DNA of 64,000 bases from Streptomyces sp. NBC_01016 (GTDB taxonomy: Bacteria > Actinomycetota > Actinomycetes > Streptomycetales > Streptomycetaceae), in assembly GCF_026341035.1 (NCBI RefSeq), contig NZ_JAPEOQ010000002.1:744001-808000 (forward strand), given 5' to 3'. The translations under genes were made by a program, and so were the position numbers. The notes under the pieces were generated by a model. It was not told where the DNA came from and ran no database searches. It was given only the letters and a program-made list of their open reading frames with translations. This document shows, piece after piece, positions 25,058 to 34,327 of this stretch; position 1 is the stretch's first letter, and every line of letters starts with the position of its first letter.

Positions 25058-26350
25058 GTGAACCCGGTGAACCGCTTCGTACGGTGGGCCAGGACGCATC
25101 CGCTGGCCCTGGACGCCACCCTCGCGCTCGGCGTCCTCCTCTGCATGGTCGCCGGCTCCTTCGTCGACCCGCACGGCCCGGAGGGAACGTACGCCTGGGG
25201 CGCCAGAACCCCGAACGTGCTCAGCCTCGTCCTGATGCTGCTCGGCGCCGCCGCCCTCGTGTTCCGCCGCCGCGCCCCCCTCTGCGTACTCGCGGCGACC
25301 TCCGCCGTCTCCGTCGTCGAACTGGTCACAGGCGACCCCCGCGCCCCCGTCGTGATGTCCGCGGTCGTCGCCCTCTTCACGGTCGCCGCCACCATGGACC
25401 GCCCCACCACCTGGCGCGTCGGCCTCGCCTCGATGGCGCTGCTGACCGGCGTCGCCATGTTCGCGGGACCGCTGCCCTGGTACTCCCAGGAGAATCTGGG
25501 GATCTTCGCGTGGACCGGCATGGCCGCGGCCGCGGGTGACGCGGTCCGCTCCCGCCGCGCCTTCGTCACCGCGATCAGGGAGCGCGCCGAACGCGCCGAA
25601 CGCACCCGCGAGGAGGAGGCCCGGCGCCGCGTCGCCGAGGAGCGGCTGCGCATCGCCCGCGATCTGCACGACGTCGTCGCCCACCACATCGCGCTGGTCA
25701 ATGTGCAGGCCGGCGTCGCCGCACACGTCATGGACCGGCGGCCCGACCAGGCCAAGGAGGCCCTCGGTCACGTCCGCGAGGCCAGCCGCTCCGCGCTCAA
25801 TGAACTCCGCGCCACCGTCGGCCTGTTGAGGCAGACCGGGGACCCGGAGGCGCCCACCGAGCCCGCCCCGGGACTCGACCGGCTCGACGACCTCGTCGAC
25901 ACCTTCCGGCACGCGGGCCTGCCCGTGGAGGTGGCCCGCGCGAAGGAGGCCCCCGCCCTGCCCGCCGCCGTCGACCTCGCCGCCTTCCGCGTCGTGCAGG
26001 AAGCGCTGACGAACGTACAGAAGCACGCGGGCCCCGACGCCAAGGCCGAGGTCAGCGTCGTGCGCGTGGGACCGAACGTGGAGGTCACCATCCTCGACAA
26101 CGGCCCCGGCGCCACGGCCGCTTACGGCGACTACCCGAGCGACCCCGACGCGGCGGCAGAGCGCGACAGGCACGGCGGCCACGGCCTCCTCGGCATGCGC
26201 GAACGCGTCACCGCGCTCGGCGGCACCCTCACCGCGGGACCGCGCTACGGCGGCGGTTTCCGCGTCCATGCGATCCTTCCGACCAAGGCCCGCACCAGCG
26301 GCGCCGCCCCCGCCGAAGGCACCGACACCTCCGAGGACGCCACCACATGA
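25058..26350 (+). CDS. Sensor histidine kinase (HisKA_3 type)
   Basis: 430 aa from GTG 25058. Four or five membrane helices lie in residues about 15-165 (LGVLLCMVAGSFV, VLSLVLMLLGAAALVF, VMSAVVALFTVAA, GLASMALLTGVAMFA). A linker helix (RAERTREEEARRRVAEE) leads to the dimerisation domain RIARDLHDVVAHHIALVNVQ with the phospho-acceptor His near 204. The HATPase domain follows: ALTNVQKHA, ILDNGPG and GGHGLLGMRERV. The stop overlaps the response-regulator start as ATGA, so the pair is coupled. The stimulus is unknown; the few residues outside the membrane suggest an intramembrane signal. Confidence 0.94.
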   Translation: MNPVNRFVRWARTHPLALDATLALGVLLCMVAGSFVDPHGPEGTYAWGARTPNVLSLVLMLLGAAALVFRRRAPLCVLAATSAVSVVELVTGDPRAPVVMSAVVALFTVAATMDRPTTWRVGLASMALLTGVAMFAGPLPWYSQENLGIFAWTGMAAAAGDAVRSRRAFVTAIRERAERAERTREEEARRRVAEERLRIARDLHDVVAHHIALVNVQAGVAAHVMDRRPDQAKEALGHVREASRSALNELRATVGLLRQTGDPEAPTEPAPGLDRLDDLVDTFRHAGLPVEVARAKEAPALPAAVDLAAFRVVQEALTNVQKHAGPDAKAEVSVVRVGPNVEVTILDNGPGATAAYGDYPSDPDAAAERDRHGGHGLLGMRERVTALGGTLTAGPRYGGGFRVHAILPTKARTSGAAPAEGTDTSEDATT

Positions 26351-27045
26351 CCAGCGCAACGATCAGGGTCCTGCTGGCCGACGACCAGGCCCTGCTGCGC
26401 AGCGCCTTCCGTGTGCTCGTCGACTCCGAACCCGACATGGAGGTGGTGGGGGAGGCGTCCGACGGCGCCGAGGCCGTCCGGCTCGCCCGCTCCGAGCGCC
26501 CCGACGTCGTGCTCATGGACATCCGGATGCCCGGCACCGACGGCCTCGCCGCCACCCGCGAGATCAGCGCCGACCCGGAGCTCGGCCACGTACACGTCGT
26601 GATGCTGACGACGTTCGAGGTCGACGAGTACGTGGTGCAGTCGCTGCGGGCCGGCGCCTCCGGCTTCCTCGGCAAGGGCGCCGAGCCCGACGAACTACTG
26701 GGCGCCGTGCGGATCGCGGCCGCGGGCGACGCCCTGCTCTCGCCCCTCGCGACCAAGGGTCTGATCGCCAAGTTCCTCGCGCAGGGGGACGGTTACGAGG
26801 AGGGGGCCCGCCCCACGGACGGCAGCGCCGAGCGGCTCGGCGCGCTCACCGGGCGCGAGCGCGAGGTCCTCGTCCAGGTCGCGGGCGGCCACTCCAACGA
26901 CGAGATCGCCGAGCGCCTCGAGGTCAGCCCGCTCACCGTGAAGACCCACGTCAACCGTGCCATGGCCAAGCTGGGCGCCCGCGATCGCGCCCAACTCGTC
27001 GTCATCGCGTACGAATCGGGCCTGGTACGTCCAAGGGTGGAGTGA
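26347..27045 (+). CDS. NarL/LuxR-type response regulator
   Basis: 232 aa. Receiver domain (residues about 1-120): VLLADDQALLRSAF, phospho-acceptor Asp58 in VVLMDIRMPG, and VVMLTTFEVDEYVVQSLRAGASGFLGKG with the conserved Lys. C-terminal LuxR helix-turn-helix: LTGREREVLVQVAGG, IAERLEVSPLTVKTHVNRAMAKL. ATG 26347 overlaps the kinase stop. An RND exporter gene begins 175 nt downstream on the same strand and is the likely target. Confidence 0.95.
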   Translation: MTSATIRVLLADDQALLRSAFRVLVDSEPDMEVVGEASDGAEAVRLARSERPDVVLMDIRMPGTDGLAATREISADPELGHVHVVMLTTFEVDEYVVQSLRAGASGFLGKGAEPDELLGAVRIAAAGDALLSPLATKGLIAKFLAQGDGYEEGARPTDGSAERLGALTGREREVLVQVAGGHSNDEIAERLEVSPLTVKTHVNRAMAKLGARDRAQLVVIAYESGLVRPRVE

Positions 27046-27220
27046 CCCTGACGGGCGCGTACTACGGGCGCAGTAGGTGACGGACAAGAACGGGACCTGG
27101 GAGCGACGAATCGGGTCGCACGCATGACCGAGGGTGGACCGTGGGCCCCACGCGTGACACCGCACCGGTTGTCATGGCCCGGCCCTCATCTTCCGCTCAC
27201 GTCCCACGGAGACCCGATCC

Positions 27221-30200
27221 ATGTCCTGGCTGTCGAGATTCAGCCTCGCCCAACGCGCCCTCATCGGGCTGATTTCGATCATCGCGATCGTCTTCGGCGC
27301 GATCGCGATCCCTCAACTCAAGCAGCAGCTGCTGCCCTCGATCGAACTGCCCATGGTCTCCGTCATCGCCCCCTACCAGGGCGCGTCCCCGGACGTGGTG
27401 GAGAAGCAGGTCGTCGAGCCTCTTGAGAACTCCATCGACGCGGTCGACGGAATCACCGGCGTCACGTCGACGGCCAGCGAGGGCAACGCCCTGGTGATGG
27501 CCCAGTTCGACTACGGCTCGGACGGCAGCAAGCAGCTCGTCGCCGACGTCCAGCAGGCGGTCAACCGGGCCCGCGCCCAGCTGCCCGAGGACGTCGACCC
27601 GCAGGTCGTGGCCGGCTCGACCGACGACATCCCGACCGTCGTCCTCGCCGTCACCTCCGACAAGGACCAGCAGGCGCTCGCCGACCAGCTCGACAAGTCC
27701 GTCGTGCCGACGCTGAAGGACATCGACGGCGTCTCCCAGGTGACGGTGGACGGCGTCCGCGACCTTCAGGTCGACATCACGCCCAGCGACCGGAAGATGG
27801 CCGCGGCCGGGGTGAACCCCCAGACCCTCGCCGAGTCCCTGAAGGCCGGCGGCGCCACCATGCCCGCGGGCTCGCTCGACGAGGCGGGCAAGAACCGCAC
27901 GGTCCAGGTCGGCGGCGGCTTCACGTCCCTGAAGCAGCTCCAGGACCTGATGATCACGGGTGAGGGCGTCAAGAAGCCCGTACGCCTCGGTGCCATCGCC
28001 ACGGTGAAGCAGCAGCCGTCCACGGCCGATTCGATCACCCGCACCGACGGCGAGCCCAGCCTGTCGCTCGCGGTCACCATGGACCAGGACGGCTCCGCGG
28101 TCGCCATCTCCAAGGCCGTCAAGGACAAACTGCCGCAGCTCCGTGACGACCTCGGCTCCGGCGCCGACGTCACCGTCGTCAGCGACCAGGGCCCGGCGGT
28201 CTCGAAGTCCATCTCGGGCCTGACCACGGAGGGCGCGCTCGGCCTGCTCTTCGCGGTCATCGTGATCCTGATCTTCCTGGCCTCGCTGCGCTCGACGCTC
28301 GTGACGGCGGTCTCCATCCCGCTGTCCGTGGTCCTCGCGCTGATCGTCCTGTGGACCGGCGACCTGTCGCTCAACATGCTCACGCTCGGCGCGCTGACCA
28401 TCGCGATCGGCCGCGTCGTCGACGACTCGATCGTCGTCCTGGAGAACATCAAGCGCCATCTCGGCTACGGCGAGGAACGCAGGGAGGCGATCCTCAAGGC
28501 GGTCCGCGAGGTCGCGGGCGCGGTGACGTCCTCGACCCTCACGACCGTGGCGGTCTTCCTGCCGATCGGCCTGGTCGGCGGCATGGTGGGCGAGCTGTTC
28601 GGCTCGTTCTCCATCACGGTGACGGCGGCGCTGCTTGCTTCTCTGCTGGTGTCGTTGACGGTCGTCCCGGTCCTCTCCTTCTGGTTCCTGCGTCCGCCCA
28701 AGGCGGCCCGCGGCGTCGACCCGGAGGAGGCCCGGCGCAAGGCCGAGGAGAAGGAGGCGCGCTCCTGGCTGCAGCGGATCTACGTTCCCGTGCTGCGGTT
28801 CGCGACGCGTCGCCGGTTCACCTCGCTGCTGATCGCGGTGGTCGTGCTCGTCGGCACGTTCGGCATGGCGCCGATGCTCAAGACGAACTTCTTCGACCAG
28901 GGCGACCAGGAAGTCCTCTCCATCAAGCAGGAGTTGCAGCCCGGCACCAGCCTGTCGGCGACCGACGCCTCCGCGAAGAAGATCGAGAAGATGCTCTCGG
29001 GCATCGACGAGATCGAGGACTACCAGGTCACCATCGGCTCCTCCGGCTTCATGGCGGCCTTCGGCGGCGGCACCGACACCAACCAGGCGTCGTACCAGGT
29101 GAAGCTGAAGGACAGCTCGACGTACGAGGCCACGCAGAAGCGCATCGAGCGCGAGCTCGGACAGCTCTCCGGCGTGGGTACGACGACGATCGCGGCCGGT
29201 GACGGCTTCGGCAGCCAGGACCTGTCCGTGGTCGTGAAGGCCTCCGACGGCACCGTCCTTGACAAGGCCTCCGAGCAGGTCCGCGACGCGGTCGCCGGGC
29301 TCGACGACGTCACCGACGTCTCCAGCGACCTGTCGCAGTCGGTGCCGCGGATCTCGGTGAAGGCCAACTCCAAGGCGGCCGCCGCCGGTTTCAACGACAC
29401 CACGCTCGGCGCCGCCGTCACCCAGGCGGTGCGCGGCACCACCAGCGGCAAGGCGACGATCGACGACACCGAGCGCGACATCGTCGTGAAGTCGGCGAAG
29501 CCGGCCACCACCATGGCCGAGCTGAAGAAGCTGCCGATGGGCCCCGGCGGTGTCACCCTCGGGGACATCGCCACCGTGAAGACGGTCGACGGTCCTGTCT
29601 CGATGACCCGGATCGACGGCGCCCGCGCGGCGACGATCACGGCGAAGCCGGACGGCGACAACACGGGCGCGGTCAGCGCCGACCTTCAGACGAAGCTCTC
29701 TTCGCTGGACCTGCCGAAGGGCGCCACGGCGACCATCGGCGGCGTCAGCGAGGACCAGGACGACGCGTTCAAGAACCTGGGCCTGGCGATGCTCGCGGCG
29801 ATCGCGATCGTCTTCATGCTCCTGGTGGCGACGTTCCGTTCGCTGGCCCAGCCGCTGATCCTGCTGGTCTCCATCCCGTTCGCGGCCACGGGCGCGATCG
29901 GTCTGCTGGTCGCCACCGGCACGGCGATGGGCGTCCCGGCGATGATCGGCATGCTGATGCTCATCGGCATCGTGGTCACCAACGCGATCGTCCTGATCGA
30001 CCTGATCAACCAGTACCGGGCCCAGGGCCTGGGCGTGGTGGAGGCGGTCGTCGAGGGCGGCAGGCACCGGCTGCGGCCGATCCTGATGACGGCCCTGGCG
30101 ACGATCTTCGCCCTGCTCCCGATGGCGCTCGGCGTCACCGGCGAGGGCGGGTTCATCGCGCAGCCGCTGGCCGTGGTCGTGATCGGCGGTCTGATCTCGT

Positions 30201-30361
30201 CGACGCTGCTGACGCTGCTTCTCGTGCCGACGCTTTACGCGATGCTGGAGCTCCGCAAGGAGCGGCGGGCGGCGAAGCGGGCGGCGAAGAAGGGTGACGG
30301 GGGCGGGGTCCCGCCCCAGTCGCCGTCGCAGGACGCCGAACCGGAGCCGGCCGGCGTGTGA
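27221..30361 (+). CDS. RND-family efflux permease (HAE1/SwrC-like)
   Basis: 1046 aa, full length for AcrB/SwrC proteins. It has the two-fold repeat of the family: TM1 ALIGLISIIAIVFGAIAI, a large extracytoplasmic loop with VVEKQVVEPLENSIDAVDG, a six-helix bundle (GLLFAVIVILIFLASL, LNMLTLGALTIAIGRVVDDSIVVLENI with the proton-relay Asp pair), and a second half ending in TATFRS-like VATFRSLAQPLILLVSIPFA and IGIVVTNAIVLIDLI. The tail is Lys-rich and Pro-rich. No membrane-fusion or outer-membrane partner is present, as in Gram-positive SwrC. ATG 27221 follows GGAG. Substrate unknown; the adjacent two-component system probably controls it. Confidence 0.94.
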   Translation: MSWLSRFSLAQRALIGLISIIAIVFGAIAIPQLKQQLLPSIELPMVSVIAPYQGASPDVVEKQVVEPLENSIDAVDGITGVTSTASEGNALVMAQFDYGSDGSKQLVADVQQAVNRARAQLPEDVDPQVVAGSTDDIPTVVLAVTSDKDQQALADQLDKSVVPTLKDIDGVSQVTVDGVRDLQVDITPSDRKMAAAGVNPQTLAESLKAGGATMPAGSLDEAGKNRTVQVGGGFTSLKQLQDLMITGEGVKKPVRLGAIATVKQQPSTADSITRTDGEPSLSLAVTMDQDGSAVAISKAVKDKLPQLRDDLGSGADVTVVSDQGPAVSKSISGLTTEGALGLLFAVIVILIFLASLRSTLVTAVSIPLSVVLALIVLWTGDLSLNMLTLGALTIAIGRVVDDSIVVLENIKRHLGYGEERREAILKAVREVAGAVTSSTLTTVAVFLPIGLVGGMVGELFGSFSITVTAALLASLLVSLTVVPVLSFWFLRPPKAARGVDPEEARRKAEEKEARSWLQRIYVPVLRFATRRRFTSLLIAVVVLVGTFGMAPMLKTNFFDQGDQEVLSIKQELQPGTSLSATDASAKKIEKMLSGIDEIEDYQVTIGSSGFMAAFGGGTDTNQASYQVKLKDSSTYEATQKRIERELGQLSGVGTTTIAAGDGFGSQDLSVVVKASDGTVLDKASEQVRDAVAGLDDVTDVSSDLSQSVPRISVKANSKAAAAGFNDTTLGAAVTQAVRGTTSGKATIDDTERDIVVKSAKPATTMAELKKLPMGPGGVTLGDIATVKTVDGPVSMTRIDGARAATITAKPDGDNTGAVSADLQTKLSSLDLPKGATATIGGVSEDQDDAFKNLGLAMLAAIAIVFMLLVATFRSLAQPLILLVSIPFAATGAIGLLVATGTAMGVPAMIGMLMLIGIVVTNAIVLIDLINQYRAQGLGVVEAVVEGGRHRLRPILMTALATIFALLPMALGVTGEGGFIAQPLAVVVIGGLISSTLLTLLLVPTLYAMLELRKERRAAKRAAKKGDGGGVPPQSPSQDAEPEPAGV

Positions 30362-30420
30362 CCGAATCAAGGCCGGAAGCGGGGCGGGCGCCTGATGAAG
30401 CGCTCGCCCCGCGCCGGGGT

Positions 30421-30468
30421 GCCGCCTTGCCCACCCTGCCGCCCCAGGCGGCAGATTGCCCAAGGCGG
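30421..30468. repeat. 48-bp perfect repeat with nested inverted repeats (copy 1)
   Basis: Identical over 48 bases to 59699-59746. Ends pair as CCGCCTTG/CAAGGCGG and the centre as CTGCCGCC/GGCGGCAG, so it can fold as one long interrupted hairpin. It lies between the convergent exporter and nadA genes; a partial second unit (GGCAGATCGCCCAAGGCGGC) follows at 30483-30502. Confidence 0.88.
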
Positions 30469-30511
30469 CAGGGCTTGACCGCGGCAGATCGCCCAAGGCG
30501 GCGGATTACGC

Positions 30512-31708
30512 CTACGGCAGCGCCAGCATCCGCTCGAGGGCGAGCTTGGCGAATTGTTCCGTTTCGCGGTCGACCTCGATGCGGTTGACCAGCTGGCCGT
30601 CCGCCAAGGACTCCAGCGTCCAGACCAGGTGCGGCAGGTCGATCCGGTTCATGGTCGAGCAGAAGCAGACCGTCTTGTCGAGGAAGACGACCTCCTTGTC
30701 CTCGGAGGCGAACCGGTTCGCGAGGCGGCGTACGAGGTTCAGCTCCGTGCCGATGGCCCACTTCGACCCGGCCGGCGCCGCCTCCAGCGCCTTGATGATG
30801 TACTCGGTCGACCCGACGTAGTCCGCCGCGGCCACGACCTCGTTCTTGCACTCGGGGTGCACGAGGACGTTCACCCCGGGGATGCGCGCCCGCACGTCCT
30901 CCACCGACTCCAGCGAGAAGCGCCCGTGCACGGAGCAGTGCCCGCGCCACAGGATCATCTTCGCGGCCCGCAGCTCCTCGACGCTCAGACCGCCGTTCGG
31001 CTTGTGCGGGTTGTAGACGACACAGTCGTCGAGCGACATGCCGAGGTCACGCACCGCGGTGTTCCGACCGAGGTGCTGGTCGGGCAGGAAGAGGACCTTC
31101 TCACCCTGCTCGAACGCCCAGTTCAGCGCGCGCTCGGCATTGCTGGACGTACAGATCGTGCCGCCGTGCTTGCCCGTGAACGCCTTGATGTCCGCGGAGG
31201 AGTTCATGTACGAGACGGGGACCACGGACTCGGCGATGCCGGCCTCGGTCAGCACGTCCCAGCACTCGGCGACCTGCTCGGCCGTCGCCATGTCCGCCAT
31301 GGAGCAGCCGGCGGCGAGGTCGGGCAGGACCACCTTCTGGTCGTCGCCGGTGAGGATGTCGGCCGACTCGGCCATGAAGTGCACACCGCAGAACACGATG
31401 TACTCGGCCTCGGGCCGGGCCGCCGCGTCCCGCGCCAGCTTGAAGGAGTCCCCGGTCACGTCGGCGAACTGGATGACCTCGTCGCGCTGGTAGTGGTGTC
31501 CGAGCACGAACACCTTGTCTCCGAGCTTTTCCTTGGCCGCGCGCGCCCGCTCCACCAGGTCCGGGTCGGACGGTGAGGGCAGGTCGCCGGGGCACTCCAC
31601 GCCGCGCTCGCTCTTGGGGTCGGCCTCGCGGCCGAGCAGCAGGAGCGCCAGAGGCGTGGGGGAAACATCCAGGTCAACGGGGGCCTGGGGGGACTGGGCC
31701 GTGGTCAC
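30512..31708 (-). CDS. nadA: Quinolinate synthase
   Basis: 398 aa from GTG 31708; AAAGG lies nine bases upstream, whereas GTG 31717 touches the same purines. It condenses iminoaspartate with dihydroxyacetone phosphate to quinolinate in NAD synthesis. The three Cys ligands of the 4Fe-4S cluster are in IVFCGVHFM, GTICTSSNAE and VHPECKNEV; an extra CFC lies in KTVCFCSTMNR. VFVLGHHYQRDEVIQFAD and YMNSSADIKAF are family motifs. The N-terminal extension of about 55 residues is usual in actinobacteria. nadB and nadC are not in the window. It is divergent from the Fe-S carrier gene at 31956, a plausible source of its cluster. Confidence 0.95.
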   Translation of the reverse strand: MTTAQSPQAPVDLDVSPTPLALLLLGREADPKSERGVECPGDLPSPSDPDLVERARAAKEKLGDKVFVLGHHYQRDEVIQFADVTGDSFKLARDAAARPEAEYIVFCGVHFMAESADILTGDDQKVVLPDLAAGCSMADMATAEQVAECWDVLTEAGIAESVVPVSYMNSSADIKAFTGKHGGTICTSSNAERALNWAFEQGEKVLFLPDQHLGRNTAVRDLGMSLDDCVVYNPHKPNGGLSVEELRAAKMILWRGHCSVHGRFSLESVEDVRARIPGVNVLVHPECKNEVVAAADYVGSTEYIIKALEAAPAGSKWAIGTELNLVRRLANRFASEDKEVVFLDKTVCFCSTMNRIDLPHLVWTLESLADGQLVNRIEVDRETEQFAKLALERMLALP

Positions 31709-31955
31709 GTCACGCACCCTTTCTTCGCTCTGCTCGACTTTTCGTCGATTTGACGTTATCTATCATACGTGCTTCACGTCAGTTTGACGATGGCAATGTC
31801 GTCGATGTGACGCAATCCGCCGGGCCCGGGCCGTGCCCCGTCGGCGCACGGTGTGCGAGCATGAAGAGAAGAAGTGCGAAACCCGGAATGGATCCGGGCC
31901 TTTGCCGGTTGCAATGGTCGGCAAGCAGTCTCCGAACAACCCGGGAGAGATGTAG

Positions 31956-32312
31956 ATGTCCGTATCGGACGAGACCACCACCGTCAGCGACGGCATCATC
32001 CTCAGCGACGAAGCCGCCTCCAAGGTCAAGGCTCTGCTCGACCAGGAAGGCCGTGACGACCTGGCCCTGCGTGTGGCTGTTCAGCCCGGCGGCTGCTCCG
32101 GCCTGCGCTACCAGCTCTTCTTCGACGAGCGCTCGCTCGACGGCGATGTCGTGAAGGACTTCGGTGGCGTGAAGGTCGTCACCGACCGCATGTCGGCCCC
32201 GTACCTGGGCGGCGCCTCCATCGACTTCGTCGACACCATCGAGAAGCAGGGCTTCACGATCGACAACCCGAACGCCACGGGCTCCTGCGCCTGCGGCGAC
32301 TCGTTCAGCTAA
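31956..32312 (+). CDS. erpA: HesB/IscA-family Fe-S cluster insertion protein (ErpA-like)
   Basis: 118 aa, complete. Three invariant Cys are present: Cys47 in PGGCSGLRYQ, and Cys111 and Cys113 in GSCACGDSF. The A-type fold residues DFVDTIEKQGFTIDNPNA are typical. These proteins deliver Fe-S clusters to targets. ATG 31956 is preceded by GGGAGAG at suitable spacing. It is divergent from nadA with 247 nt between starts and followed by a strong hairpin. Confidence 0.93.
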   Translation: MSVSDETTTVSDGIILSDEAASKVKALLDQEGRDDLALRVAVQPGGCSGLRYQLFFDERSLDGDVVKDFGGVKVVTDRMSAPYLGGASIDFVDTIEKQGFTIDNPNATGSCACGDSFS

Positions 32313-32332
32313 GCCGTACAGCTGTAACGCGC

Positions 32333-32364
32333 GAAGGGGCGGCCCCCGCGGGGGCCGCCCCTTC
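32333..32364. terminator. Bidirectional terminator between convergent genes
   Basis: A 15-bp arm GAAGGGGCGGCCCCC and its exact complement (about 32350-32364) meet at a tiny CGCG apex, 20 nt after the erpA stop. It can also serve the opposing gene, which ends at 32382. Confidence 0.8.
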
Positions 32365-32381
32365 GGCATTGCTCCGGGCGC

Positions 32382-33899
32382 TCAGCCGCGGGGCGCGGGC
32401 TCGACCCCGCCGGGCGCGTTCTTCTGTGCGGGCCGCACGGTGGCCCCGTCGGCCGCCATCACCTTCCGCTCGCCCAGCGGCTCGTCCAGCGTCACCGGCA
32501 ACGTATAGAACTTCGCCAGCTCGATGCAGACGGTGCCCTTCTTCTGCGTCTCGGTGACCTTCACGCTCACGCGGCCCCCGGACTCGCTCGCCGACGCCGT
32601 GTACTTCGCGCACACCCCGCCCGTGAAGTGCAGGGTCAGGGTCCTGCCCTTGGCGCTGTAGCCCTGGACGTGCACGGTGCGGGTGTCACCGCCCGCCTTG
32701 TCGGAGGGCTCGGAGGGCTCGGAGGGCTTCGAGGGATCCGATGGCGTGGGCTTCGTGCTCGGCTGTGAACTCTTCGGCGACGCAAGGTACTTGGGCTCCA
32801 CCGCCGGATACGTCACCGTGAACGCGGCGTCCGACCCGCTCGGCCGCACCTCGAACAGCCATGACGGCACCAGCGCCTGCCGCCCCGCGACGGTGTGCGC
32901 GGCGAGCCCGAACGTCGCCTCGGTGACGGCGACCGTGGACGGCTTGGGCGGCGCCGAAGCGCAGTCCGCGTCCTTGTCCTCGCCCAGCGGCACCGGACTC
33001 GCGCACCCACCGACGGACACCCGGCCCCCGGCCGCCGCCCCGTTCATCCGCTCAAGGGCCTCGCGCGCCCCCACCGTCGGATACGTGTCACCCTTGGTCG
33101 GCGCCTTCAACTGGCCGCTTCCGCCCACCACTTGACCGTCCGAACCGACCTGGATCCCGGTCGACCAGCCGTACGTCGGCAGCCCGCCGACCGCCGGGTC
33201 GGCGTTCACCACACGGCTGGCGCCCATGAGTTGCCCTGCATCCAGCTTGGCGTCGTCCTGGCCGAGGGCCTTCAGGAGTGGAGCGGCGGCCTTCTTCGCG
33301 GCGGCCTCGCTGACCGCGTCCTTGGAACTGCCCCCGCCCGTCGGGTCCGAACACTTCGCCACGCCACCGCACTTGCTGCCGGCGGACGGCGCGTACCTGG
33401 AGTACGTCCAGGTCCCCGGCGCCTTCCGGCTCACCTGCAACGAGGGCCCCGAACCGTCCTTCGCCGGACCCACCTTCCAGGCGTCACCCGACCGTTGCAT
33501 CTTCCCCGGTACGTCGAGGGCCTCGGCGAGCGTGCCGGCCTCGGCGGCGGTCACCTCGCCGCGGGCCCGGTACACGGGCGCCTTTCCGGGGCCCGCCGGG
33601 AGATCACCGGTCGCCTTGTAGCGGGTGCCGTTCGGGTCGGGCTCGCCGGGCGCGATGCCGGGCGGCGCCGTGCCGGAGGAGGGGGCGGCGTCGGAGTAGC
33701 CGTCCAGGGCGAGCGGCGGGGGAGTGCCCGGGCCGGTGTCGCCGGGTCGGCCCGACCCCTCGTCCTCGGACCCGCCCATCGCGTTCGCCGCCAGATACGC
33801 GCCGCCGCCACCGGCCAGCAGGGCGGCCGCCGCGACCGACACGACAGCCGCCGTGCGCCGTCGCGGGAGCCGGTCCCGCGTCCGCTCTTCGCTGCTCAC
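32382..33899 (-). CDS. Large membrane-anchored secreted protein of unknown function
   Basis: 505 aa from GTG 33899, which has AAGGAG seven bases upstream. A short basic N-terminus (SSEERTRDRLPRRR) precedes one transmembrane helix (AAVVSVAAAALLAGGGGAYLA), then an Asp/Gly/Pro-rich extracellular body. Features of the body: a Cys-containing stretch SKCGGVAKCSDPTGGGSSKD, another in SVGGCASPVP, and a linker of repeated Pro-Ser-Glu (SKPSEPSEPSDK) near residue 390. The region TYGWSTGIQVGSDGQVVGGSG recalls a PepSY-like or YVTN-type extracellular fold, but I cannot assign a family. Streptomyces genomes annotate similar genes only as large membrane or secreted proteins. Confidence 0.85.
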   Translation of the reverse strand: MSSEERTRDRLPRRRTAAVVSVAAAALLAGGGGAYLAANAMGGSEDEGSGRPGDTGPGTPPPLALDGYSDAAPSSGTAPPGIAPGEPDPNGTRYKATGDLPAGPGKAPVYRARGEVTAAEAGTLAEALDVPGKMQRSGDAWKVGPAKDGSGPSLQVSRKAPGTWTYSRYAPSAGSKCGGVAKCSDPTGGGSSKDAVSEAAAKKAAAPLLKALGQDDAKLDAGQLMGASRVVNADPAVGGLPTYGWSTGIQVGSDGQVVGGSGQLKAPTKGDTYPTVGAREALERMNGAAAGGRVSVGGCASPVPLGEDKDADCASAPPKPSTVAVTEATFGLAAHTVAGRQALVPSWLFEVRPSGSDAAFTVTYPAVEPKYLASPKSSQPSTKPTPSDPSKPSEPSEPSDKAGGDTRTVHVQGYSAKGRTLTLHFTGGVCAKYTASASESGGRVSVKVTETQKKGTVCIELAKFYTLPVTLDEPLGERKVMAADGATVRPAQKNAPGGVEPAPRG

Positions 33900-33982
33900 C
33901 GCATCGCTCCTTCTCACCGGGGACACCGATGGGACGGGGCGGGCGGACGCGCGGTTCCCTTCCGGAAGCCGTCAGTCGCCTG

Positions 33983-34219
33983 TCAGTCGCCGAAACCGGC
34001 CATGGAGTCGATCAGCCGCGCGGACGACTCGGGCACGACGACCCCGTGAATTCCGGAGGGGCCGGGCGCGGCGCCGGGCCGCTCGACCTCCCACGGCGCC
34101 GGCGGTGTCACCCAGTGCGGGAGCATCCGGACGCAGTCACCGCGCAGCGCCGCGAGATCGTCCTGGACCATGCCTGACGCGTCGTAGGTCATGACGGCAC
34201 GGTAGCCCTGAGGTGACAT
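33983..34219 (-). CDS. Small hypothetical protein (78 aa or shorter)
   Basis: The frame reads MSPQGYRAVMTYDASGMVQD and ends IHGVVVPESSARLIDSMAGFGD; it is soluble and has no known motif. ATG 34219 and ATG 34192 are both possible and neither has a good SD, although AGGG lies 13 bases before the second. It fills the space between the secreted-protein gene and the PfkB gene, where the opposite strand has no credible gene. The balanced amino-acid composition favours a real gene, but only weakly. Confidence 0.5.
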   Translation of the reverse strand: MSPQGYRAVMTYDASGMVQDDLAALRGDCVRMLPHWVTPPAPWEVERPGAAPGPSGIHGVVVPESSARLIDSMAGFGD

Positions 34220-34327
34220 CCGAAGAAAGACCCGCTATCGGGCATTTTCCATACTTCAGCCCGCGCACCCCGAGCGGGTAGCGTGAAGCGTCAACTCCTC
34301 CCCTTATTCAGGAAGCGTGCTCACGCC

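Noticed and set aside
31740..31800. Specific operator between nadA and erpA
   Set aside because: The AT-rich TTTGACGTTATCTATCATAC stretch looks promoter-like, but no clean -35/-10 pair or palindrome could be placed.
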